A stretch of 64,000 nt of DNA, from positions 363,854-427,853 of the forward strand of contig NZ_PVBQ01000003.1 in NCBI RefSeq assembly GCF_002980525.1. The letters are read 5' to 3'. This document shows positions 25,704 to 32,487 of this stretch, in pieces (the first letter of the stretch is position 1; the number at the start of each line of letters is the position of its first letter). Made by a program: the position numbers and the translations under genes. Source of the DNA: Sphingobacterium haloxyli (GTDB lineage: Bacteria; Bacteroidota; Bacteroidia; Sphingobacteriales; Sphingobacteriaceae). The notes below the pieces were generated by a model. The model saw only the letters and a program-made list of their open reading frames with translations, was not told where the DNA came from and did no database searches.

Positions 25704-26249
25704 ATGAGCGTTTCTAATACTGACAATAAATTCTGTGCATTTCTACGCGGCGTAAATGTGAAGGGAACGAACATGAAAATGGCGGAAGTCTGTTCTGTCT
25801 TCGAAAGGGCAGGTATGAGAGATGTTTCGTCGGTGTTAGCCTCTGGAAACATCTTGTTTTCCTCAGAAAAAAAAGCGCAGGAATTAAAAAAGGTACTGGA
25901 AAAAGTGATGTCAGAACATTTCTCTTACGAAGCTTATCTATTTGTGAAAAGCCGACAGGAGATAGAGACTATTTGTTATGAAATTCCTTTTGAGAATGAC
26001 TCACAATATCATATATACGGATTTGTTGGCGTGGATGGTGTGGCGAAAACGTTGATGTCGGAATTTTATAAATCAAAAAAGGTTGTAGGAGAAAAAGCGC
26101 AGCTTGTCGGTTGTCGTTTCTACTGGAAAGTGCCGAGAGGAAATACGCTCGATTCCGAATTCGGAAAGATACTAGGGAGAAAGAATCTAAAAAGTTTCTT
26201 TACCTCGCGTAACATCAATACTTTTGAAAAGGTGCTAAAGAGAATGTAA
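25704..26249 (+). CDS. DUF1697 family protein
   Basis: A 181-residue protein with the conserved DUF1697 N-terminus FCAFLRGVNVKGTNMKMAEV, then SVLASGNILFSSEKK and a C-terminal GRKNLKSFFTSRNINTFEKVL. The function of the family is unknown; members are cytoplasmic and occur singly. I chose the ATG at 25704 over the in-frame TTG at 25668, because family homology starts at the former. Confidence 0.88.
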   Translation: MSVSNTDNKFCAFLRGVNVKGTNMKMAEVCSVFERAGMRDVSSVLASGNILFSSEKKAQELKKVLEKVMSEHFSYEAYLFVKSRQEIETICYEIPFENDSQYHIYGFVGVDGVAKTLMSEFYKSKKVVGEKAQLVGCRFYWKVPRGNTLDSEFGKILGRKNLKSFFTSRNINTFEKVLKRM

Positions 26250-26337
26250 ATTTCTAGTCTCGACGGAGAATAACATATTACGTACATTAGTATAATATCA
26301 TTGTCTATTGAAGGGCAATAAAATCATTATTGATATT

Positions 26338-26634
26338 ATGAATAAAGACTTGATACTTAGGGAGAAACTTGCGCTTGCGCGTACGGTTTTAGCAAATCAA
26401 TCCACTTTGCTGGCGTTTATACGGACGGCTATGTATTTTTTGGTCGCAGGGATCAGCATCAATAATTTAACGACTATAACACAGGGATATCTTATTGAAA
26501 TTGTGTTTATCACGATCTCCGTGATTTTGCTGGTGATTGGCGCTATTAATTTTCTGATACAAAAGCGGAATATAGCCAAGAGCGAAAGGCACATCGGAGA
26601 TTATAAGTTGGAATATATGACCGACAAAAAATAA
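26338..26634 (+). CDS. DUF202 family membrane protein
   Basis: A 98-residue protein with three hydrophobic helices and the DUF202 signature LALARTVLANQSTLLAFIRT (residues about 11-30), as in yeast Vtc/YidH-type small membrane proteins. The C-terminus is charged (KSERHIGDYKLEYMTDKK). The start is the ATG at 26338; an in-frame TTG at 26308 adds ten residues without family support. Function unknown. Confidence 0.85.
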   Translation: MNKDLILREKLALARTVLANQSTLLAFIRTAMYFLVAGISINNLTTITQGYLIEIVFITISVILLVIGAINFLIQKRNIAKSERHIGDYKLEYMTDKK

Positions 26635-26684
26635 AAGATAAACGACGAGTTTCGACACTTCTATTCTGATCCTTTTTAAATTAC

Positions 26685-26712
26685 AAAAGCCCAATCTTTC
26701 GATTGAGCTTTT
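26685..26712 (-). terminator. Hairpin after the decayed tRNA-Lys copy
   Basis: On the minus strand AAAAGCTCAATC-GAAA-GATTGGGCTTTT: twelve pairs with one G-T, a GNRA loop, then TTTTGT. It has the same arrangement as the terminator of the intact tRNA-Lys gene, which also ends in GGCTTTTGT. Confidence 0.65.
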
Positions 26713-26790
26713 ATAATCCCGCTGGGATTTGTCCGTCACCCTATCCCGGAACGGAAAAGTCGAACCCCTCTAACCCTTCTGTTCTCATTC
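26713..26790 (-). pseudogene. Probable decayed tRNA-Lys(TTT) copy
   Basis: On the minus strand the tail AATCCCAGCGGGAT is identical to the 3' end of the intact tRNA-Lys 105 bases away, followed, as there, by a terminator hairpin. Upstream, GGTTAGAG, GACTTTTCC and GGGAT-AGGGTGACGG align loosely with the D-arm, anticodon loop and variable region of tRNA-Lys, but the T-arm and acceptor pairing are lost. It cannot fold as a tRNA. Alternatives: an att-like 3' end duplication, or chance. Confidence 0.5.
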
Positions 26791-26800
26791 CAGCTTAAAT

Positions 26801-26829
26801 GACAAAAGCCACTCTTTTGGAGTGGCTTT
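26801..26829 (-). terminator. tRNA-Lys terminator
   Basis: AAAGCCACT (minus strand) pairs exactly with AGTGGCTTT across a 7-base loop and is followed by TTTGTC; it begins two bases after the tRNA 3' end. Confidence 0.75.
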
Positions 26830-26830
26830 G

Positions 26831-26903
26831 TGATCCCGCTGGGATTCGAACCCAGGACCCATACATTAAAAGTGTATTGCTCTACCAGCTGAGCTACAGA
26901 ATC
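26831..26903 (-). tRNA. tRNA-Lys (anticodon TTT)
   Basis: A full cloverleaf on the minus strand: acceptor GATTCTG/CGGGATC (with G-T pairs), T8-A9, D-arm GCTC/GAGC, anticodon arm ATACA-CTTTTAA-TGTAT, variable GGGTC, T-arm CTGGG-TTCGAAT-CCCAG, discriminator A. The anticodon TTT specifies lysine. The 3' CCA is not encoded. Confidence 0.97.
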
Positions 26904-26946
26904 ATACTTCATTTTCGAAGAATCGCTTTCACCGTTTGAAGTGTTG

Positions 26947-26978
26947 CAAAGGTATAAAAAATGTTTACTCCTACCAAA
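26947..26978 (-). promoter_or_regulatory. Promoter of tRNA-Lys
   Basis: On the minus strand TTTG (complement of 26975-26978) is followed after 20 bases by TACCTTTG (complement of 26947-26954), an exact fit to the Bacteroidota TTTG/TAnnTTTG pattern. Transcription would start near 26941, about 38 bases before the tRNA. Confidence 0.65.
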
Positions 26979-27045
26979 TGCCTGCCTGTTTATTTTGGAT
27001 GAGAAGGTTTAACGGACTGTTTTTCAGTAAAAAAAATACACTAGT

Positions 27046-27903
27046 TTAAAAGCCCGCTTTTATCATTCTATCTACTCGGTTTATATCTTGACGTAATGCT
27101 ACGTCTTTATAGCCTTTTTTTAATAAAAGCTCACATGTCTCATGGCTAAGATACTGGTTAATTTCAAAATAGAGATTACCTCCGGGAGACAGATGTTTTT
27201 TTCCAATCTCAGCAATAACATCGTAGAAGAGAAGAGGCGTCTGCTCTTCTACAAAGAGTGCGCTGTGCGGCTCGTAAAGCAAAACGTTGTTGTGCATGTT
27301 TTTTTGCTCGGCTGGCGTGATATATGGAGGATTACTAACAATAATATCATATTGCTGGTTTCTTAGCATAAAACTGTCCCATTCCAAAATATCGGCTTGG
27401 ACGAAGTTAACTGAAAGATTTAGATTTGAGGCATTTGTACGGGCAACGGTTACAGCCTCACCATGCAGATCGATCGCATCAATCCGCGCTGGGGGTAGCT
27501 GCTTCTTTAGGGCTAGTGCGATGCAGCCAGATCCTGTTCCGACATCGAGTATAGACAACTGTTCACTATTTTGATGCTCCTTGACAATCCACTCGACCAG
27601 TTCTTCGGTTTCGGGACGGGGAATTAACGTATGTTCGTTTACTGAAAGGCTCAGTCCATAGAAATCTGCTACCCCAAGGACGTGTTGTATGGGACGTCCT
27701 GTTTGCAGCTCCTCCAGTATACTCATAAATCGGTGTAACACTGTTCCCGTAACTTCGTTTGTACTATTTGACATGTAATAAGCACTGCTTTTTTTCGTAA
27801 TAAAAGAGTATGACATCAAAAACAGCTGTTTAACTTCCATTACAGGGTACAGTGGTAATAAAGCTTCTTCATAAGTGTTTGCTATATCCTTTAAAGTCTT
27901 CAT
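27046..27903 (-). CDS. prmC: Peptide chain release factor N5-glutamine methyltransferase
   Basis: S-adenosylmethionine-dependent methyltransferase of 285 residues that methylates the GGQ glutamine of release factors RF1/RF2. The N-terminal helical domain has RPIQHVLGVADFYGLSL. The SAM motif is LDVGTGSGCIALALKKQLP, and the catalytic IIVSNPPYITPAEQ binds the glutamine. I place the start at the ATG (27901-27903); an upstream TTG (27922-27924) would add seven residues overlapping the -7 element. A divergent promoter region separates it from ribD. Confidence 0.93.
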   Translation of the reverse strand: MKTLKDIANTYEEALLPLYPVMEVKQLFLMSYSFITKKSSAYYMSNSTNEVTGTVLHRFMSILEELQTGRPIQHVLGVADFYGLSLSVNEHTLIPRPETEELVEWIVKEHQNSEQLSILDVGTGSGCIALALKKQLPPARIDAIDLHGEAVTVARTNASNLNLSVNFVQADILEWDSFMLRNQQYDIIVSNPPYITPAEQKNMHNNVLLYEPHSALFVEEQTPLLFYDVIAEIGKKHLSPGGNLYFEINQYLSHETCELLLKKGYKDVALRQDINRVDRMIKAGF

Positions 27904-27921
27904 CTCATTAACTTCAGACCA

Positions 27922-27976
27922 CAAACTTACAAAAGCTGATTATACTTTCGATATTCTTTGGTAAATACTAAGTTTG
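27922..27976. promoter_or_regulatory. Divergent prmC / ribD promoters
   Basis: TAAGTTTG occurs once on each strand: minus at 27922-27929, 18 bases before the prmC ATG, and plus at 27969-27976, four bases before the ribD ATG. Both fit the TAnnTTTG -7 element exactly; -33 elements are poor. The ribD mRNA would be leaderless or nearly so. Confidence 0.5.
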
Positions 27977-27980
27977 CAAT

Positions 27981-29042
27981 ATGGTACAAGAAGAGAGATA
28001 TATGCAACGTTGCCTGGATTTGGCGATGCTAGGTGCAGGTACGGCTAGCCCAAATCCAATGGTGGGTGCTGTCATTTTGCACGATGATCTTATTATTGGT
28101 GAAGGTTACACATCTCCATATGGCGGACCTCATGCTGAAGTGAACGCGGTGAAGGATGCCTATAGAAAGTTGGGTGAAGCCGAAGCAAAGGCTCTCTTTC
28201 GCGTATCCACGATGTATGTCAGTTTGGAACCCTGTTCGCATTTCGGGAAAACACCACCCTGCGCCGATATGCTGGTCGAGCTGCAATTCAAACGGCTGGT
28301 TATCGGTTGTCTTGACCCTTTCGCAAAAGTCAATGGTCAAGGGTTAAAGAAACTACAACAAGCAGGTATTGATACGACTACCGGTGTATTGGAAGATGCT
28401 TGTATATTTCTCAATCGAAGGTTCTTTACGCGGATTCAACAGCAACGCCCCTATGTTATACTGAAATGGGCACAGACAGAAGATGGTTTTTTCTCTCCTG
28501 AGGTCGGGGCAAAGCGATGGATAAGCAATAAAGCGAGCAAACAACTTGTACATAAATGGAGAGGTGAGGAGGATGCGATACTGGTAGGTACATCTACGGC
28601 TCTTATTGATAACCCGGCACTAACGACCCGGTTATGGAACGGAAAAAACCCGAAGCGTATATTAATCGATAAAGAATTAAAAGTTTCAGCGGACGCAGCA
28701 ATATTTAATGAGGAGGCCGAAACGATCGTATTCAATGCACACCAAACGCACTGGCAAAAAAACAGGAAACTAATTGCTTTGGAGCATTTCGATCTCTATC
28801 TGCCACAGCAGATGCTGTATCAGCTCTATCTGATGGATGTACAGTCCTTGATTGTCGAAGGCGGAGCGATGACAATACAATCGTTCATTGACGCAGGACT
28901 ATGGGATGAAGCACGTGTCTTTGTGTCCCAGAGTCGCTGGAATCAGGGCAAGCCTGCTCCCCTACTAAATATGATAATGAGTACCACGCAAAAAGTCGGA
29001 AGTGACGATTTGGGGTTTTATTTTAATGGGCAGATTGTTTAA
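27981..29042 (+). CDS. ribD: Riboflavin biosynthesis deaminase/reductase
   Basis: Bifunctional enzyme of 353 residues for steps 2-3 of riboflavin synthesis. The deaminase domain (about 1-150) has HAEVNAVKDA (zinc His and catalytic Glu) and SLEPCSHFGKTPPC (zinc Cys pair). The reductase domain (about 155-353) has YVILKWAQTEDGFFSP, RWISNKASKQLVHKWR, AILVGTSTALIDNP and the NADPH site LIVEGGAMTIQSFI. No other rib gene is in the window. The stop overlaps the convergent 128-residue gene by four bases. Confidence 0.96.
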   Translation: MVQEERYMQRCLDLAMLGAGTASPNPMVGAVILHDDLIIGEGYTSPYGGPHAEVNAVKDAYRKLGEAEAKALFRVSTMYVSLEPCSHFGKTPPCADMLVELQFKRLVIGCLDPFAKVNGQGLKKLQQAGIDTTTGVLEDACIFLNRRFFTRIQQQRPYVILKWAQTEDGFFSPEVGAKRWISNKASKQLVHKWRGEEDAILVGTSTALIDNPALTTRLWNGKNPKRILIDKELKVSADAAIFNEEAETIVFNAHQTHWQKNRKLIALEHFDLYLPQQMLYQLYLMDVQSLIVEGGAMTIQSFIDAGLWDEARVFVSQSRWNQGKPAPLLNMIMSTTQKVGSDDLGFYFNGQIV

Positions 29043-29425
29043 CGCACTTTTGGGGTATCTAGAAGGTCAATAACATAACCTAACACCTCCTGCTCCGTAT
29101 GACCATCTTCCAACATCGAGAACGTGAGGTAAGCAGCGTATATTTCGGCACTGAATAGGATGTGTTTGTCCGAAACTATCTTGTCAATCACATCCTCATT
29201 AACATCCATTCCGATATGGTGAAGTTCATTGTGTAGATTGGTAGAAATGGTGCTATGTTCTTCTCCTGATGCAAAAGCAGCTATGATATGTAATATCAAC
29301 TTATCCAAAATTTCTGGGCTTATTTGGGTTGCTTTTTCGCCGTAACTACTTAAGTCTATTCTTCTCTTAGCACTGGTGACAATTTTATCCCAAATTAGGT
29401 ATTCTGTTTTAGTGTGCATAACCAT
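29039..29425 (-). CDS. Hypothetical 128-residue protein
   Basis: A soluble, probably all-helical protein with no recognised family. Residues about 33-60 (SPEILDKLILHIIAAFASGE) and 95-127 (AEIYAAYLTFSMLEDGHTEQ, EVLGYVIDLLDT) look like amphipathic helices, and a His-rich HNELHHIGMDVNED lies between. Two starts are possible (29425, or the Met at residue 3). It overlaps the ribD stop by four bases in convergent arrangement. No operon partner. Confidence 0.6.
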   Translation of the reverse strand: MVMHTKTEYLIWDKIVTSAKRRIDLSSYGEKATQISPEILDKLILHIIAAFASGEEHSTISTNLHNELHHIGMDVNEDVIDKIVSDKHILFSAEIYAAYLTFSMLEDGHTEQEVLGYVIDLLDTPKVR

Positions 29426-29544
29426 TGGAGTTTATAATCTACCTTAAAGGTAACAAAAAGAAAAATCTCCCAAAAATAATACCTGTATTTTTTAGACATT
29501 TTAACCAATGTAGCCGCAACCCTGGCCGAATTTCTATAGGCAAA

Positions 29545-30198
29545 TTAGGCTGTCCGCAAGATTTCGGCAAGCTCCTTATGTCCTTTTTCGAGGGCCAGAT
29601 CAGAAGCTGTCATGCCCATTTCCGTTTTTACAGAAACATCAGACCCGTTCTCCAATAGAATGATGATCATATCAATGTTTCCCTGTTGCGCAGCAATATG
29701 TAAGGGGGTGATACGAGCGTGTTGAACTACGTTTACATTAGCGCCGGCCTCGATTAACATTTTACTGATTTGGTCGTATCCCCCCGTTAGTGCAGTATGT
29801 AGAGGATGCACATTGTATCCGTTTTGCGAGCATATATTAGGATCTGCGCCTTTTGCTAGGAGCGTACGAACAACCTTTTCTTGTCCAAAATGTGTCGCAA
29901 TGCCTAACGGAGTAAATCCGTGCGTAGAAACCTCGTCAATAACTTCCGGTTTCTGACTCAGCATAGTTTCTATCTGCTCGACTAAACCAATCGCGCAAGA
30001 TTCGTGAATCGTAATAGCGGTTAAATGGGTTAGAATTGTTTTGATAACTTGATCTTTATGGTAATAGCAGGCAAGTAATAAGGGAGATATATCATGGCTT
30101 GTTTGCTCTCTCAATAATTCCGGTTGTGCTCTCAATAATATCTCCAAGTCATGGTGGTTCCCGGTCTCTATGTATTCTTCTACCTTATATAAGCTCAT
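29545..30198 (-). CDS. Ankyrin-repeat protein
   Basis: A 217-residue cytoplasmic protein made of about five or six ankyrin repeats. The best copies are HGFTPLGIATHFGQEKVVRT then LLAKGADPNI, and ARITPLHIAAQQGNIDMIII then LLENGSDVSV, each with the TPLHxAA and LLxxGAD pattern. The first 50 residues (MSLYKVEEYIETGNHHDLEI) form a degenerate repeat. No enzymatic domain. Probably a protein-interaction module; the partner is not visible from the neighbourhood. Confidence 0.85.
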   Translation of the reverse strand: MSLYKVEEYIETGNHHDLEILLRAQPELLREQTSHDISPLLLACYYHKDQVIKTILTHLTAITIHESCAIGLVEQIETMLSQKPEVIDEVSTHGFTPLGIATHFGQEKVVRTLLAKGADPNICSQNGYNVHPLHTALTGGYDQISKMLIEAGANVNVVQHARITPLHIAAQQGNIDMIIILLENGSDVSVKTEMGMTASDLALEKGHKELAEILRTA

Positions 30199-30366
30199 CG
30201 TATATCTTTTGAAGTCTACGAATTAAATAAAATTTTGCGAAAAATGGATGAAATGTGAATAAGATTTGATGTGTTCAAAAAATAAGGTGTAGTTATACTT
30301 CGACATTTGCCAACAAACTCCCTAAAATACTGGTGGGTTCTTAATTTAAAATTTACTTTTGTATAA

Positions 30367-30428
30367 GCCCTCCCAAAGGGCATGTTTTTCATAGGTAGAT
30401 GTAGGGTCGAACATTATCGTTCGGCCCT
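30367..30428. terminator. Two hairpins downstream of the DUF1801 gene
   Basis: GCCCT-CCCAA-AGGGC (30367-30381) and AGGGTCGAAC-ATTATC-GTTCGGCCCT (30403-30428, ten pairs with one G-T). The larger lies 13 bases past the end of the minus-strand DUF1801 gene; its T-rich side (TACTTTTT) is on the plus strand, so direction is uncertain. The remaining spacer 30199-30366 shows no gene. Confidence 0.5.
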
Positions 30429-30441
30429 TACTTTTTAGCTC

Positions 30442-31368
30442 CTACCGCTTATACTTGTCGTGTAATCCTTTTCCTTCCTTGATGAGAGGCATTATTTTTT
30501 CTATACGTGCTGTCTTGGTTTGTTCTAGTTTGGCCGTGTCTATATATTCAATGTATTCTTTTTGTTTGCCGGGAGACAATTTGTCGAATGCACGTTGAAG
30601 GTAGGTATCCTTCGCTAATGTTTCTTTGAGTAGGCCGGAGGGCTGTCGCGGTATGCTCTTTTCCGGTTTTATTTCTTTTTTGTCGATTACGGTTTGAATG
30701 GCTTCTTGCAGATAAGTTTTTATTTTAATGGGATCGATTTCTTCTGCTGATTGAAACCGCCATTGTCTTAAAGCCTTTGTTTTGCCTTCCGACGCTGCGA
30801 TGAGCACATTATCTTTGTCTTTCAGAAATACTCCGTTGTAAAACCATATTGCAAAATGGTTTTTAAATCCGCCATACGACGCAACGTTTCTGCCTCCGAA
30901 GGTATACACATCGCTGCCCCACTTAAATTCCCGATCAAGAGGTAACTCGTTTAAGACCCGTTGCACTTTTTCTATGGCATCGCCCCATTGCGCATGGTAG
31001 CGTTTCCAATCTGGCGTAGATTTATACTGCAACCGTTCCATATTGTATCGGACGAGTTTTTCGATGAGCGCATGCGGTATTTTTTGATCCAATGGGATTT
31101 GGATCGCCCCTTTGGACGTTTTATAGGGGGTCAGCTCTTCCTTAAAATGATCGATAGCTTCGGGACCAGGGTAAATGCCTAAATGTTTCTTGTACAGGGC
31201 AAAATGAATCAGGTTACCCTTATAGCGGAAGGTAGGCATCTGATAACAGATTGTTTCGGCGGCCTCCGGGACTGTGCGAACAATTGTCGTTCGTACTTCC
31301 TGTAATATTGCCTGTTTTTTGTCGTCAAATCGTGCAATGTATTGCTCCACGTTCGTTATTGCTGCCAT
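30442..31368 (-). CDS. Tandem DUF1801 plus YdeI-type protein
   Basis: A 308-residue cytoplasmic protein with a triple architecture. A first DUF1801 domain spans about 1-115 (VPEAAETICYQMPTFRYKGN, LIHFALYKKHLGIYPG). A second DUF1801-like domain spans about 130-230 (FKWGSDVYTFGGRNVASYGG, HFAIWFYNGVFLKD). A C-terminal YdeI/OmpD-associated motif spans about 250-308 (AFDKLSPGKQKEYIEYIDTA, KTARIEKIMPLIKEGKGLHD). These domains have no known biochemistry; YdeI is linked to peptide resistance in enterics. The length is about twice the usual single-domain members, indicating fusion. Confidence 0.85.
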   Translation of the reverse strand: MAAITNVEQYIARFDDKKQAILQEVRTTIVRTVPEAAETICYQMPTFRYKGNLIHFALYKKHLGIYPGPEAIDHFKEELTPYKTSKGAIQIPLDQKIPHALIEKLVRYNMERLQYKSTPDWKRYHAQWGDAIEKVQRVLNELPLDREFKWGSDVYTFGGRNVASYGGFKNHFAIWFYNGVFLKDKDNVLIAASEGKTKALRQWRFQSAEEIDPIKIKTYLQEAIQTVIDKKEIKPEKSIPRQPSGLLKETLAKDTYLQRAFDKLSPGKQKEYIEYIDTAKLEQTKTARIEKIMPLIKEGKGLHDKYKR

Positions 31369-31397
31369 ACTCTTTCTATATGTTTACATTCCATTTC

Positions 31398-31766
31398 CTA
31401 ATTCATTTTTTTTAACAGAAATATATTACCCGCGGGGTCTTCGATCCAGTGCATGGATGGGTCTATATCCTCCTCTTCGTCACGGATCGTAACATCATTG
31501 ACACGCAGATAATTCGTGGCACTCTCTACGTCTTCAGTACACACCTCTAACCATATTCTCGAGTCTGTTAGTCCTTTTACACAGTCCAGTTGCAAAATGT
31601 TTTGTCCGAACGCCAACCGGTGCGTTGCCAATACGGTGGGGTGGGTAATGGGTAATTCCTGCACGTCAAATAAGAGAACATCTCTATAAAAAGCTACTGT
31701 TTCATCGTACTTCTCTGCGGGAATCTTCATCACAATCTTCACACCGCCTTTGAATCTAATTTCCAT
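31398..31766 (-). CDS. VOC (glyoxalase/bleomycin-resistance fold) protein
   Basis: A 122-residue protein with the betaalphabetabetabeta pattern of VOC proteins: IPAEKYDETVAFYRDVLLFD (N-terminal helix and strand), LQLDCVKGLTDSRIWLEVCT, and the C-terminal MHWIEDPAGNIFLLKK that ends most VOC domains. A metal-binding His/Glu set is not certain. The start at 31764-31766 is preferred over an upstream in-frame codon (31793). Substrate unknown. Confidence 0.75.
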   Translation of the reverse strand: MEIRFKGGVKIVMKIPAEKYDETVAFYRDVLLFDVQELPITHPTVLATHRLAFGQNILQLDCVKGLTDSRIWLEVCTEDVESATNYLRVNDVTIRDEEEDIDPSMHWIEDPAGNIFLLKKMN

Positions 31767-31856
31767 AATAAAACGGGGTTTTGGTCTCTTCAACTATTCA
31801 AAAATAAAGCACTGAGTGTTGAAGTTACTTGCCTTAAGGCAAGTTTTCAAACGGTG

Positions 31857-32435
31857 CTATTTACTCACTAGTTCTTTTCGGATACGGCTGAGGGAGGTAT
31901 CGGTAATACCTAAAAAAGTAGCGATGTGTTTTAATGGTGCTTGCTGAAAGATGAGTGGTTTCTCGGCCAGGAGTTGTTTATAACGATCTATTGCTGATAG
32001 GCTGATGATATCTATAGCTCTTTTTTTGGTGATAAGTAACTGGTAGGCCATCCAGGCACGCCCCCATTCTGCCAGTGCGGGAATAGTCTCGAAAAGCCCT
32101 TGGAATTGTTCGATCTTTATTTTCCACAATACACAATCTGTTATACAGATAATATTCTCTTGAGTAGGGATATGATGGAATATAGAAGCAACTTCAATGA
32201 CGACTTCGCCTGGGCAAAAGAAATTGGTACTGATATCATTACCTTCGTAATCATGGACGAAAGAGCGGGCAATACCTTCCTCTAATATATAGTAGCAATC
32301 GCTAATTTGCCCTTCACGCAATAGCAGGTCGCCTTTTTTAAAGGAGACTTTTTCATGCCGCTCTATAATCCGATCAATATCAGCATAGGACATAGTCGGA
32401 TATTGGTAAACTAGACGAAGTTTATCTGAATACAT
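31857..32435 (-). CDS. Crp/Fnr-family transcriptional regulator
   Basis: A 192-residue regulator. The N-terminal cyclic-nucleotide-binding-like beta-roll (about 15-120) contains FKKGDLLLREGQISDCYYIL, and NDISTNFFCPGEVVIEVASI. The C-terminal part is a short, divergent winged helix (IATFLGITDTSLSRIRKEL, about 172-190). The residues that bind cAMP are not preserved, which is normal for the Bacteroidota branch. I chose the Met at 32433-32435; a longer start would overlap the DUF5686 gene. The effector and targets are not visible. Confidence 0.85.
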   Translation of the reverse strand: MYSDKLRLVYQYPTMSYADIDRIIERHEKVSFKKGDLLLREGQISDCYYILEEGIARSFVHDYEGNDISTNFFCPGEVVIEVASIFHHIPTQENIICITDCVLWKIKIEQFQGLFETIPALAEWGRAWMAYQLLITKKRAIDIISLSAIDRYKQLLAEKPLIFQQAPLKHIATFLGITDTSLSRIRKELVSK

Positions 32436-32487
32436 AGCAGGTTTTTGTTTTAAAAATAGAGTTTTTTTAAAACAAAACGCATACCAT

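Noticed and set aside
26467..26739. Minus-strand frame of 90 residues across the DUF202 gene end
   Set aside because: It lies antisense to the DUF202 gene and runs into the terminator hairpin; composition is not protein-like.
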